Origin: Galdieria yellowstonensis
Lineage: Eukaryota; Rhodophyta; Bangiophyceae; Galdieriales; Galdieriaceae
DNA length: 64,000 nt
Assembly (NCBI GenBank): GCA_026122205.1
Contig: JANCYU010000022.1
Span: forward strand, 248,001 to 312,000
Direction: 5' to 3'
A program made the position numbers and the translations under genes. Below are positions 54,374-64,000 of the stretch, piece after piece (within the stretch, counting starts at the first letter, position 1; each line of letters opens with the position of its first letter). A model generated the notes under the pieces. That model searched no databases. It was not told where the DNA came from and saw nothing but the letters and a program-made list of their open reading frames with translations.

Positions 54374-57272
54374 ATGGAAAGACCGGACAAGGTATAGTCG
54401 TTTTCTACCACATTTATGTATCGTACTTCTAGAATTTTTAGAATAGTTTCTTGAAAGGGGTAGTTTCAAGAACTCATTGGAACACTCTTTTACAAAAGAC
54501 GCCACCAGAATTGGGGTCAAAGGCAAAAGCCCAAGAAGATGACCTACCGACTGAAGAAACTGGTCAAGGTTGGGTTTCGCTTCAGTACGTCTTGGAGGCA
54601 GCTTCCATCTCGGGGGGAGCAAGGTAAGGTTGAATTCTTTGTGTACTTTTCGAAGTAACCTTGCACAAGAGCACTGTCCTCCCGTTTGAGTTCTCTCTCG
54701 ATAGAACTGGAAACTTCAGTTGTGAATCCTGTTCTTAGCACGCGGTTGAGTGAGGATTTGAAACCATTCATTTCGAAACTTTTGGAACAAGAACGCGAGT
54801 TGAAGTTGTCTAAAAGGAATTTGGTCGAATTGAGAGAAGCAGTCGAAGTTCTTCTGTAAGCTTGGAAACTTGAAAATTTTGTGCATCCCATGATTTTCCT
54901 TGAATAGAAATACGGTCAAGGTTGATTTTCAAAACGAGCTCTTGGAAACTTGTTACCATACCCGTGTGAGAAGTCTTCTAAACTCAGTTCTTTTTCTGCT
55001 CCGAGTCCCAGAGGAGGTTGCAGCCCTTTGTAATACGAAAACCGACAACTACTCAAATTTTCTTAAAATTTCCGAACTAATTCATTCAGCTATGAAGATA
55101 CTTTCTCAAACGGAATTTATATCTTGTGACGGATTGGATCAGATTCGCGGTGAAATTTTAAAGCTCAAAGAAAAAATTGGTAGTCAGATTAGTGATATTC
55201 TTCATGTACAGTTATTTTTAGGCGCTACAGACTTATCGTTTCTTCTAGTGGAGTTCAACTTAAGTGAAGATTCTTTGTTGAAGGAAAGGTTGACAAATCT
55301 CTTGAGTGCTCTTTTGAAACTCGAATGCTCTGCGCAGAGTGGTAAATATTTGAGTGTTCATTTTCGACAACGATTGGTGGCTTTGATGGAGCGTTGTATT
55401 GCAGAGGCACGGGAATTGTATCTAAGACGAAGTCCGGTTGCAAGAGTAAAGGACGAACCACGTGGTTATGACCTATTGAGTAGGAGTGGACTAGTCTCAG
55501 GCTTTCCCGTGTTATGGAGAGGTTTAAATGAGGAAGATTCAAGGCGACTTCTTCTATTCATAAAAGTTCTCACATCAGCCTTTCTTGAAGTGCTTTACAG
55601 ATTTCGACTGGTAAAAGACCTGTTTGTTAAGTTTGAAGAAGAGGACAGTTATCCGGCGCTTAGCTCTTTATGGTTTACAATGCAACAAATGGTCGTAGTT
55701 GAGTTGGGATATTTATTAGAAACTGAATACCCGAACATGGAACGAAATGATTCTGCAGTTTCTTCACGAAGTTCCTTTGATGGTGTTCCTTTGCGTTCCA
55801 AAGGTAATCAAAATGCAAATTGGGATCATTCAGAGAGCATATTCAACCTCATTTAGGTTTGCGTGAGCGCTTCGACGAAAAAGTTGCCAAATCACGACTA
55901 AAGTCGAACACACTGCATGATTCGTATAAGAGGGAATCCATGGACGATAGTTTCTTGGAAGCCAGTTTAGAGCCCGTTCATTCAAGTGGTCGAACTGCAG
56001 AGGGACAACTAACATCGTTGGCGAATCAAACTTGCTATTGGCTTGGTCTTCAACCGAGTGTTCTATGGAGTCCTGGTAAGCTTCGTACTAAATTGAGTTA
56101 CTCTAAAATTTATATTTGTTGTAGTAATATACGACGCTATAGTCGCATTTTACGAGAAAGCGGAGGCACTTGTTTTGAAAGAGAAGCAACCCGTAAGCAA
56201 CGATGTTAATTCTCGGCGTAAAAGAGCAACTAGCGAAAACAGTAATGACCATGTCTTATTTGTTTTCTTGGAAGGTATCTGTGATCATTATGCCTGTACA
56301 ATTTGTGTTACTTTTAATAGGATTTCTCAAGAACCAATTCTGTAAAGTGGCCGCAGAAAGAATCGACCATGAGATCCGGCGTCTTTGTAGCGAATCAGAT
56401 TCGTTTACCACAGTTGAGCCATCCTCCGAAGTAGCTGAAGGTAGTTCGTTTGACCAGTCACTCCCTCCTGCCTTTTCAATGAAGAATCTTTATCGCCGCA
56501 AGTTGCTAGATACTTACAGAATAGGCAGTTGTCGTATCTTTAAATGTTGCCTGGAGGCTTATCATATTATTGAAGAAGCACATTCGTTAGAAGTCTTTTT
56601 GAAAGAAAGTTCCAAGAAGACCGGTGCATTTAATCTTCTAATGGCTCCTTTGTGCTCACGCTTTGGGGATACCTTTCTTCGTATTATAAAAGCTTTGCTT
56701 GCACCATTTTGGAGTGAACAAGTATTAGAGTGGGTAATGCAGTATTATCAAGACAAGTCAGACATTACAAGCCTAGCAAATACTGTGTCTTTGATACGAG
56801 GCGAACTTAATGTAGACACTTTGAATATGATTAGTGTTATGTATAATAGCACTTGTTTTCTTTTAGAGCCTTTATATTTGAGGAGTGCTCAGAATTCAAC
56901 GGCAGACTCGGAAGAGGCAAATTCTTGGATGGAACTGAGAAAAATCAACCAAATCTGTATAAAAATTTTCGAGTAAGTATTGCAAAATTTTCCTTGTTTA
57001 TCTGAGTTTTCGTTAGACTGGAATGTATGAATCTTATCGAGAGTTGTTTAAGAAGTTGTGAGTCTGAATCACGCAGGGTTTCGTGTTGTACTGCCAAATT
57101 TTTGGAACAGAGATTTCCTCATTTTTTCAACATTGCGAAACAATGCAGAGGGCTCTTTTTGCTAAATAACTTTTCAAACCTTATTCATGAATATGCAGTT
57201 ACTTTCCTTCTGAAAGACTATAAGTACATTGAAAGCCAAAATGACGAGAAAAACGCGGCAACGGTTGCATAG
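54374..57272 (+). CDS. Exocyst subunit SEC8/EXOC4-like tethering protein (tentative)
   Basis: Eight exons joined in frame: 54374-54391, 54442-54623, 54670-54855, 54908-55803, 55857-56075, 56125-56274, 56321-56972 and 57017-57272; introns of 44-53 nt; 852 residues with this start. The product is all-helical with no membrane helix. The N-terminal coiled region (SIELETSVVNPVLST...LRVPEEVAAL) and the segment NYSNFLKISELIHSAMKIL...LDQIRGEILKLKEKIGSQISDILH resemble the CATCHR/Sec8 start. RRLLLFIKVLTSAFLEVLYRFRLVKD, YPALSSLWFTMQQMVVVELGYLLE and HVLFVFLEGFLKNQF follow the Sec8 order. Exocyst tethers secretory vesicles to the plasma membrane. Similarity is weak; another CATCHR tether such as Vps54 is possible. 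The tiny first exon is the least certain. Confidence 0.5.
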
Positions 57273-57395
57273 TATCAAGTTGACACTTGCCTAACAAGCT
57301 GGAAGTGACTCCATTTTCAGGAATAAATTTTATTCGCAATATTCATATTACTTTTTATCTCGAAATTATCTTTCGCTGCCAGATCGAACAAGTCA

Positions 57396-58448
57396 TTACT
57401 GCTTCGCACTTTGGGCGTTTTCTGCCTTTGCTGCTATCTCAATCGCTGGCTGATTATAATGCAACGATGGAATGATAGCTAATGTCTGTTGCTGAAAACT
57501 CGCGATAATATATGCCAAATAAGTCAATGTAGCTTTCGAATTTGGAGCGATAACAACACGACCTTGTTTGGTATTGTGATTGGAGCTGTACTGTATGGCA
57601 TGGAGACACTTTTCTACTGCTTCAGAGATGTCTCGTTCTCTATATTCTTTAACGTCTTCTGTAGAGCAGAAAAGAGCACTATCCTCAAGCGGCAACCTTT
57701 TATCTACTCCATTAAGAGAAATGGAATCACCATTATATACCAGTAGATTCCTATATTGTATAAGACCGGGAAGATTGGCTTGTCCCGAATGAAATACATA
57801 ACGCAAACCTGGAAATCGTGTTGAGGAAAACGGACGTCCAGTATTTCTGGTAAAACCTTCCAGTCCCTTTCCAAAGTCAAGCAACTCCGGAAATAGTTGT
57901 GTCCATATGTCTGCACCCACATAAGTGTCTTGACCTTCTTTGTTACTAGTTGACTTGTAACCATGCCACATAATAAACCCACGTGGTTTGTAGCGCTCCA
58001 AGGCACTGCAAATGACCGACGGATCTACCCGGTTGGAGTTCCTTTCAAAGTCCATAGATATAAACGTCGTACGTGATTGTAGCGAACCAAGAAAAGTAAA
58101 CACAAACTCTGGGCTTCCAAGTGGAAGACAGCAAGCGATCCTCTTTCCTGGACCAAAGCCAAGTTCTAACAAACCTTGCGCAACAGCGTTCACATGTTTC
58201 TATGTAGACAAGTAACTTGTATGCACGTTGTGCAATAACTTAGGTCTTACCTTTACTTCTGCAAACGTAAAAAAAATAGCTTCTTCTTTGGTTGTTTCTA
58301 GAAACTTTATGGCATTTTTATGAGGTCGCTCTTTGGAGTTCTTTTCGATTAGTTGTCCAACAGAGTTTGAGAATCTTCGATTTGTATTTCCCTTGTTCAA
58401 AATATATACTATACTATTTCGGTTCCGGCAGAACGAAGAAGCGAGCAT
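57396..58448 (-). CDS. Truncated ANL (acyl-CoA synthetase-like) protein, probably mitochondrial and non-catalytic
   Basis: Two exons, 58448-58251 and 58199-57396, with a 51-nt intron; 333 residues from the ATG at 58448. The N-terminus MLASSFCRNRNSIVYILNKGNTNRRFSNS is a classic mitochondrial presequence with an RRFS cleavage-type motif. It then matches the first part of AMP-forming acyl-CoA synthetases: ERPHKNAIKFLE, FTFAEVKKHVNAVAQGLLELGFGPGKRIACCLPLGSPEFVFTFLGSL and FPGLRYVFHSGQANLPGLIQYRNLL. The AMP-binding loop (T-S-G-T-T-G-x-P-K), the YGxTE motif and the whole C-terminal lobe are absent; the protein ends after about 330 of the usual 550-650 residues. It is probably a scaffold or pseudoenzyme. 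An undetected downstream exon is unlikely, as the convergent Sec8-like stop is 123 bp away. Confidence 0.65.
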
Positions 58449-58615
58449 GGAAATCACCGCCAAAAAGTCACGCAATACTCAACGCTGAATTATTCCCTGC
58501 AATTGGCAAATGGAAGGAGCACCAAAGCTAAATAAGCGTTTCTGAAAACGGAATTATGCCAATTCTGTGTGTTGTGGATAGTAGGAGCAAAAAAAGGGAC
58601 GGAAAACTTGTATGA

Positions 58616-58685
<70 letters not shown>

Positions 58686-58863
58686 TATTGTTGTTGCATG
58701 TTGTGTATGCTGAAATACAAGAACAACAGATGGATAAATCTGCCTATTAGATGCATCAAAGTTTTTGTCTCTTACCACTTTTCAAGATCAAGCTGATCGT
58801 TTTTCCATTTCACGAGAGACGAGTCTCGTAGACATAACATCTGTTGGCGAATTACTGTGAGGA
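58449..58863. other. Divergent promoter interval with microsatellite
   Basis: About 415 bp between the ANL-like gene (minus) and aldose epimerase (plus). It holds the AT/AG microsatellite listed separately and no supported coding frame. Confidence 0.6.
58614..58685. repeat. Compound (TA)n(GA)n microsatellite
   Basis: About 48 bp of alternating TA, with one C interruption near 58634, pass directly into about 24 bp of alternating AG. The tract lies about 180 bp before the epimerase ATG. Frames through it give only Tyr-Ile and Arg-Glu repeats and are not genes. The GA run resembles GAGA-type promoter elements, but a role is not shown. Confidence 0.95.
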
Positions 58864-59979
58864 ATGACTTCGCTGTCCGCTGCCAGGCCTTCAAACCAAC
58901 AAAAGAACGCAACATTTGCAAAGAAAATAACAGTAGACAAGACAAAGGACGGTAAAAGCACCGATCTTGTTGAACTCTCTCTTGACTGTGGTTCCAAAGC
59001 TTGTTTTTTAACTTACGGGGCCAGAATTGGGTCCCTTTGTGGAGCCGACTCGCAAAACGTGGTTTTATCGTTGGATACTTTACCAGCTTATGAAAGTGAT
59101 AAGTCATATCAAGGAGCCTCTATTGGTAGAGTTTGCAATCGTATCAAAGACGGACAACTAACCATTGGTAACAACACTTACCAGTTGTCACAGAATGAAG
59201 GTACTACTTGTACGCATGGAGGACTAGTAGGCTTCGATAAACACGTGTGGCAGATTGAAAGTTTAGGTCACGAAAACAGCAAGGCTCACGTGGTATTCAG
59301 CACTTTTAGTCCGGACGGAGATCAGGGTTTCCCTGGTGACATCAAGGCAACGGTCAAATATGAACTGGAGTGGAAAGCAGACAATGCGTGTACCATTCTA
59401 CACATCACATATGAAGCTGAATCGCTTGCCGATGTCCCGACTGTAGTCAACTTGACAAACCACGTTTACTGGAATTTGAGTGGAAAACAAGATCAAGGAG
59501 AAGATATTTGGTCGCATTCGCTTTGTTTAGGAACAAAGGAATACCTAGAGACAGACACAAAACTATTACCTACAGGCAGAATTCTGCAAGCCGAGTCTAA
59601 ATCGTATTTGGACTTTACCGAAGAAAGGCTCCTAAAGGGACCTCCTAAAGAAGAGTCTGGAATAAGAAATGGCTATGATCACTTTTTTGTGTTCGATAAG
59701 ACTGGACCGAAATCGTCATTAGAATGGATGAGTACAGTTCGTCATGCGGAGTCTAAAAGAACTTTGAAACTCTATAGCGATCAACCTGGTGTACAATTTT
59801 ATACCGGCACGTTTCTTCAAGCCTCAACTATGTTTCCCTATCATCAGTACCAAGGGTTCTGTTTAGAACCAAGTGGCTTTATCGATGCAGTTCATCATCC
59901 AAACTTTCCAAGTATTCTGCTCCGTCCAAAGGAGACTAGGACTCAGAAAATGCAGTTCCATCTTGCTTGTAGTTCTTGA
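58864..59979 (+). CDS. Aldose 1-epimerase (galactose mutarotase)
   Basis: Single exon, 371 residues. GalM features: LTYGARIGSL near the N-terminus, GASIGRVCNRIKDGQLTI, NEGTTCTHGGLVGFDKHVW (first catalytic His, here T-H-G-G), VNLTNHVYWNLSG (second His), GYDHFFVF (Asp), LYSDQPGVQFYTGTFL and GFCLEPSGFIDAVHHPNFPSILL (catalytic Glu, family LE-x-Q-x-x-P-D-x-x-N). The usual Gln-Phe after Glu is Pro-Ser here. It interconverts alpha and beta anomers of glucose and galactose in the cytosol. The last 44 bp are also coding on the opposite strand. Confidence 0.93.
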   Translation: MTSLSAARPSNQQKNATFAKKITVDKTKDGKSTDLVELSLDCGSKACFLTYGARIGSLCGADSQNVVLSLDTLPAYESDKSYQGASIGRVCNRIKDGQLTIGNNTYQLSQNEGTTCTHGGLVGFDKHVWQIESLGHENSKAHVVFSTFSPDGDQGFPGDIKATVKYELEWKADNACTILHITYEAESLADVPTVVNLTNHVYWNLSGKQDQGEDIWSHSLCLGTKEYLETDTKLLPTGRILQAESKSYLDFTEERLLKGPPKEESGIRNGYDHFFVFDKTGPKSSLEWMSTVRHAESKRTLKLYSDQPGVQFYTGTFLQASTMFPYHQYQGFCLEPSGFIDAVHHPNFPSILLRPKETRTQKMQFHLACSS

Positions 59980-60998
59980 TGAATTGTGAGCCTTTCAGCG
60001 AGTCCTTTAAAATGGATTCCGGAGTACAGTCAAGCATGCCTTTTTGTTCTTTCCAATATTGGGCGACTCTTTGTGCTACCCAAACATAAAAAGGATCAGT
60101 TGCAACTCTTTTCACATGAGTAAGTGTCGCAAACTGCTCAGCTTTCTTTCGAAAAACATGAATTCCATAAATACATACTTGCTTCGTCACCCAATGAAAC
60201 AACCATTTTGGGATATAAGATAGTTGAGGATCAGCGAACACAGCAGTTCTAAACAAGGTTTTTCGTCGCTCAAGAGGAATGAACTGAATGCCTCCAATCT
60301 TCACATCTAATCGTACAGTATCTTTTGAATCCAAAGGAACAGGGTCAAAATTGTAGTCTTCAAAATCTTGCGCTGTTGCCGAACGAAAACAAACAACTAC
60401 ACTGTGGTCCTCATCGAGTCCATCCACTGCATAGCCATACAATATTGCTTCTCGTGTCGTAAAAGGCCACGGAGTAACAAAACGTGCTCTTAAGATTTTC
60501 TTGCATCTGGACAACTTTGCAATTTCCTTGCTACTTCCTACGTACCAAAATAAATCTTGAAGCAAGTCTACTTCGTTGATTAACGCTGCCGTATTCAAGA
60601 AAGGAGCATCAATTTCCGTTTCTATTTTGAAACCATGGACGTCAGGACCTTGTTTGGAGTTGTAATAAACCTTGCAGCGATCGCTTTGTTTACTTAAGCA
60701 CTCCCATTCCTGTTCATTCAGCAATAGCGACAGAAAATTTTCACATTCTTCACTTTCTTTCTGTATACGAAGAATACTTTTCCTTAAAGTGCTGTTAGCC
60801 GTCACTATACTATCGTTTACATTTTCTTCTTCCAAAGGTATATGTCTCAAGTAGCGAACAATTCTAGCTGCCTATATAACTCTTTTTAAAAAGGATAACT
60901 ACTTTTTAGCAATAAAATACCTGGAAAAGTTTGTCTTCTTCGTACAACTCTTTTGCCAGCTTCCACTGCTCCTCCTCCGGATTCACCACTGTTTCCAT
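59936..60998 (-). CDS. START-domain lipid-binding protein
   Basis: Two exons, 60998-60921 and 60871-59936, with a 49-nt intron; 337 residues. A short charged N-terminal exon (METVVNPEEEQWKLAKELYEEDKLFQ) is followed by a START domain with CKVYYNSKQGPDVHGFKIETEIDAPFLNTAALINEVDLLQDLFWYV, then ILRARFVTPWPFTTREAILYGYAVDG and a C-terminal amphipathic helix (FHWVTKQVCIYGIHVFRKKAEQFA). The pattern resembles PCTP/StAR-like and plant START proteins that carry phospholipids or sterols. No targeting signal seen. Its final codons run antisense through the aldose epimerase end. Ligand unknown. Confidence 0.75.
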
Positions 60999-63209
60999 AA
61001 TTTCTCGAAAAGCAAATGACTACATACTCTGTCGCTCTAGTGCTATTTATGTTTCCATTTAGAGCTTAGTTCTTGCTCTACATTGACTAGAAAACTACAA
61101 TTTATTCTCACTCGCGTTGAAACTTGAGTGTGTAACGTGACAAATCCGAAGAAACTACTCAGAGAACAGTAGTGCGACCAAGTTGCGCCGATGGTTGCCG
61201 TGCAAGTTGTGCTGCCTTGTATGCAGAAGACTCCCAGAATTTTTCAAAGGTAAAAGTTCACTATGCTTATGCTGCGACGTCAGAGGTTCTGACTTGTGTC
61301 ATCGTCCATCCAAAGTTGGGTTTCGTAGTGTGATATGAGCGTTCACCGCCATTAAAACACCCCACTTGGAGTATTTCTTCAACGCTCCCTAAAGAGATGC
61401 AGGAGGACGGCCTTAGCGCCAGCAATCCCGGACAGGGCTCGACCAGGTAAATTGCGAATTCCAGACTCAAGAGGTAGCCATGTTTTCTGGATTGGAGCAC
61501 ACAGCCCTTACTCTTCACGATGGATATACAAGAGAATCTTTCCTCATACACATAGAAACTTTGCCAAGTGCTCGTGACAACAAATGCATTCCAATACGAA
61601 TTCCAGGCTCTATTCATATTATTTTGGTGCAGGATAGATAACTAGAACCTGTCCTCGTTTGCAATGAAATCTTCACTTTATTACGTAACTACGTATTTGA
61701 TTGATTCGTACATCGGCATTCCATGTCTCGTGCACTCAATACTATTATTGGCGCACAAAACATGCCGATGATCCTTTCCATACAATCCCGAAAGCTTCAA
61801 ATGTTCATTTTGTACCTAATAAGAGAGCTGCTTTCAATGGAGAAAAGATTGCACACGCGCCTTTTAGGGCATGACATTGAATGACTGCTGCAACTACTTC
61901 TCTAGCTTTCCATTTTCAGTAAGCTCGAGATTCCTCCACAACTATAGATAGTATCCTTTGACAAGATATGCATGATATCTATTCCTCCCTTAGCTATCCT
62001 TTTCCTGATGATGAACAATCAAAGGTTGCTTCCAACCAACCCAAATACTCCATGAGAGAAATTCTCAAATGTTTTTTGGAAAATGGAATTTGCTGATTGC
62101 GTCGGCCTTTTATAGACGTGATCTTTTTTTTGGGCGCCAAATCCGCCAGTTAGAACTCCAGATATAGAAAAAATGCACATTTTGATGCCTGATCGAGACT
62201 TAAAATACGCATCTTCTCATCTTTGAAATGAAGCATTTTGAATTATTTTATTTTGGTAGAAAATCAGAAGAAAGGAAGTGATTCGACAACAGCAGTGATG
62301 TCGCACGTATCTATCAACTAGAGGTGAAGAATACTGCAAACCTTTCTGGAACGCATTGACAAAGTAGGTATCCAATTACCTACAACAAGGGATAAGGGTG
62401 CGAGTCAACTCATCGTCCTCTGTGAGAAAGTTTTTCCGTCAAGGAATTTAATTTGCAGGTGAATTCCTCGCTATCATCACCATCGTTGTCGCCAAGCATC
62501 GCGGACATTATACAGTAGCATGAAAATTGCAGAAAAATGAAGCTCTCTATCTTCGCTAATTTACAACCCCAACGGACAAGGGAGCAAGGCTTGACAAAGA
62601 GGTGCAAAAATAAAACGGGCTAAAAACTTTTTCGAAATACTTTTTGGCCATCTTTTCCAATTCAAAAAAAATCCGGTACACACAACTCTGCGGTGAAGTG
62701 TTCCATCACTGTCAAACCACTCCTCTTGTACTTTTTTCAGAATTACTACAAAGAAACGCAGAACTCGTCTAAAGACGAACTTTCCAAATTCTTCTCTATT
62801 CATAGAAAAAGAACAATATGAAACTTCATGCTTTCGCTGGAATGTTCAAATCTAGTCAGCGTCCCTACCGAGAAATGGAAATTGCAGGCTTGAAGGGGAA
62901 TCTACACTGCGGGTTTGGAATATTACCATTAGCTTCTAGTGGATACAGAACTTGTTCTTACCGGCATTGATACTGTAGCAAGCCACTTTGACATATGCGA
63001 CGCAATTACTCGGATAACAGCATTAGTGTTTCACGCACTCATCAATATTATTACCATTATTGTTTCTGACGCACCAGTCATTCCGATACTTGCCACACAA
63101 GTTGCGGTGCCACCCCTACATAACGTTTTAAATGTCCATTCCGTTCCTATTAGATCCTTTAAGGAAACGCTCATTTATTGAAATAACCTGAAATAACCGT
63201 GACAAGTAC
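60999..63209. other. Gene-poor 2.2-kb interval
   Basis: No recognised gene. Frames of 80-116 codons exist at 61267-61617 (-), 62561-62803 (-) and 62939-63181 (+) but lack family resemblance, clear splice partners or consistent start codons. A near-palindromic E2F-like sequence, TTTGGGCGCCAAAT, lies at about 62129-62142. No repeats or RNA genes seen before the 5S gene. Confidence 0.5.
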
Positions 63210-63328
63210 GTACGGCCATACTAGTGGCACATGCGCCTGAACCCATTTCGAATTCAGAAGCTAAGCGCCCTCAGGCTTGGTTAGTACTGAGGTGAGGGAT
63301 CACTCGGGAACCCCAAGTGCCGTACGTT
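63210..63328 (+). rRNA. 5S ribosomal RNA gene
   Basis: About 119 nt. The 5' end GTACGGCCATACTAG and 3' end GTGCCGTAC pair as helix I. Conserved eukaryotic parts include CCTGAACCCATTTCGAATTC (loop A-C region), AGAAGCTAAGCGCCC (box A of the internal promoter, about 63258-63272), and TTGGTTAGTACTGAGGTGAGGGATCAC split between the intermediate element and box C. The internal promoter is read by TFIIIA and RNA polymerase III. It is a single copy here, not part of a visible tandem array or rDNA unit. Ends are set by helix I and may shift by one or two bases. Confidence 0.97.
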
Positions 63329-63331
63329 TTT
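63327..63331 (+). terminator. RNA polymerase III oligo-T terminator of the 5S gene
   Basis: Five T residues directly follow the end of helix I of the 5S rRNA, the standard pol III termination signal; a second T-rich run follows within 15 bp. Confidence 0.85.
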
Positions 63332-64000
63332 GCTACTTTTCTTTATAGGAAAGAAAAGTATCTGAGAAGAATTCAGGCAAAATTAAAAATTTTTCAAGTA
63401 TCTCGCGAGTAACTAGGGATTGCGTATTCTTCAATCAGTCGTCACTGCGAGTCGAGTTCGATCACCAAATCACCACTTGGCACATTCTTAGTATCCTCGT
63501 CACTGTATTGCATAGAAGAGATTAGCAGTTCACAAAAATCCGATATGTCCAGCCAATTTCTTTCACACGGCAATTCAAATACAACTAGCAACCAAAGTTA
63601 CTATTCTTACTGCCACAACCACAACAACTAGTCCTACTTGCTTGAATATACATTTCTTCTATTAGACAGAACACGACCAATAAGACTCCATTCCATCAGC
63701 AAAAAGACGCGACAAAAATACACTGATAATCCGTTGCTTTTGTAGATAGGAATTTCTATTCTTGCGCATGTCTCATTGTCGCTGGTCAATGAATGGTAAT
63801 AAAAAGCATTTCCATATCTTCTACCTCGATATTCTTAGGACTACTAGTATCCACATCATTGACACCATATCCTTCCATTGAACAACAATACAAAAAGGTA
63901 CCTGTAATTCCAATCCTCGACGACACGTCCATTCCAACGTAACGTAAAATCATCGGCCAACCGTGTGATCCTCCATCCTAGCTTGCAAGCAACTCTCTGT
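63332..64000. other. Right-edge interval without recognised feature
   Basis: About 670 bp after the 5S gene. No open frame with family resemblance, repeat or RNA gene. It may be intergenic or an untranslated region of a gene beyond the window. Confidence 0.5.

Noticed and set aside
54197..54891. Minus-strand frames of 115-141 codons
   Set aside because: Antisense to well-supported coiled exons of the Sec8-like gene, with no splice or family support.
58490..58796. Open frames on both strands around 58.5-58.8 kb rich in Tyr-Ile and Arg-Glu
   Set aside because: They are produced by the AT/AG microsatellite; no family resemblance or sensible start.
61267..61617. 116-codon minus-strand frame in the gene-poor right part
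   Set aside because: No recognisable domain, and a competing plus-strand frame of similar quality in the same DNA; insufficient support.
63520..63545. GAAGAGATTAGCAG, considered as a U6 snRNA core
   Set aside because: Lacks the ACAGAGA box and the flanking U6 sequences.
1..64000. Bacterial origin of the window, suggested by FUSC, SRAP and iPGM genes
   Set aside because: Spliced introns, presequences and eukaryote-only genes (MAGO, MCM2, BEACH, NDUFA2) throughout; no operons or Shine-Dalgarno pattern.

Overview
The window looks like nuclear DNA of a compact, intron-bearing photosynthetic eukaryote. It is most consistent with a unicellular red alga of the Cyanidiophyceae (Galdieria type); that name is inference. 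Evidence: nearly all genes have eukaryotic orthologues (MCM2, mago nashi, UTP11, BEACH protein, COQ2, NDUFA2, mitochondrial ATP synthase alpha, Sec8-like tether). They carry small GT-AG introns of about 44-58 nt. An EPSP synthase has a probable plastid transit peptide. Genes often lie only 7-80 bp apart on alternating strands. I rebuilt splice junctions by reading-frame continuity and family similarity, not by transcript data.

Layout. 1-15 kb: 3' end of a PUS7-type pseudouridine synthase, ATP synthase alpha, a Twinkle/gp4-like organellar helicase-primase, EPSP synthase, a first FUSC-family membrane protein, a gene-poor 1.7 kb, a membrane-anchored NodB-fold protein and a beta-amylase. 15-25 kb: cofactor-independent phosphoglycerate mutase, a GT32-like glycosyltransferase, a metallothionein, an exostosin-type (GT47) glycosyltransferase, UTP11, a COQ10/START protein and mago nashi. 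25-31 kb: a second FUSC paralogue, a DDX51/Dbp6-type helicase and an RluA-family pseudouridine synthase starting 7 bp from it. 31-41 kb: one very large BEACH-WD40 gene (about 3,229 codons). 41-54 kb: COQ2, NDUFA2, an organophosphate antiporter, an HMCES/SRAP protein, glucose-6-phosphate dehydrogenase, MCM2 with a perfect E2F-type palindrome upstream, and a WDR20-like protein. 54-61 kb: a Sec8-like exocyst subunit, a truncated mitochondrial ANL-fold protein, aldose 1-epimerase and a START protein whose 3' coding end overlaps the epimerase. 61-64 kb is gene-poor apart from a 5S rRNA gene.

Shared themes: carbohydrate metabolism (beta-amylase, iPGM, G6PD, aldose epimerase), glycan synthesis (GT32, GT47), mitochondrial function (ATP synthase alpha, NDUFA2, COQ2, COQ10-like), ribosome/RNA maturation (UTP11, DDX51-like, two pseudouridine synthases) and DNA replication/repair (MCM2, Twinkle-like, HMCES). 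Neighbours are not arranged in functional clusters, as expected for a eukaryote. I saw no CRISPR array, tRNA, transposase or retroelement.
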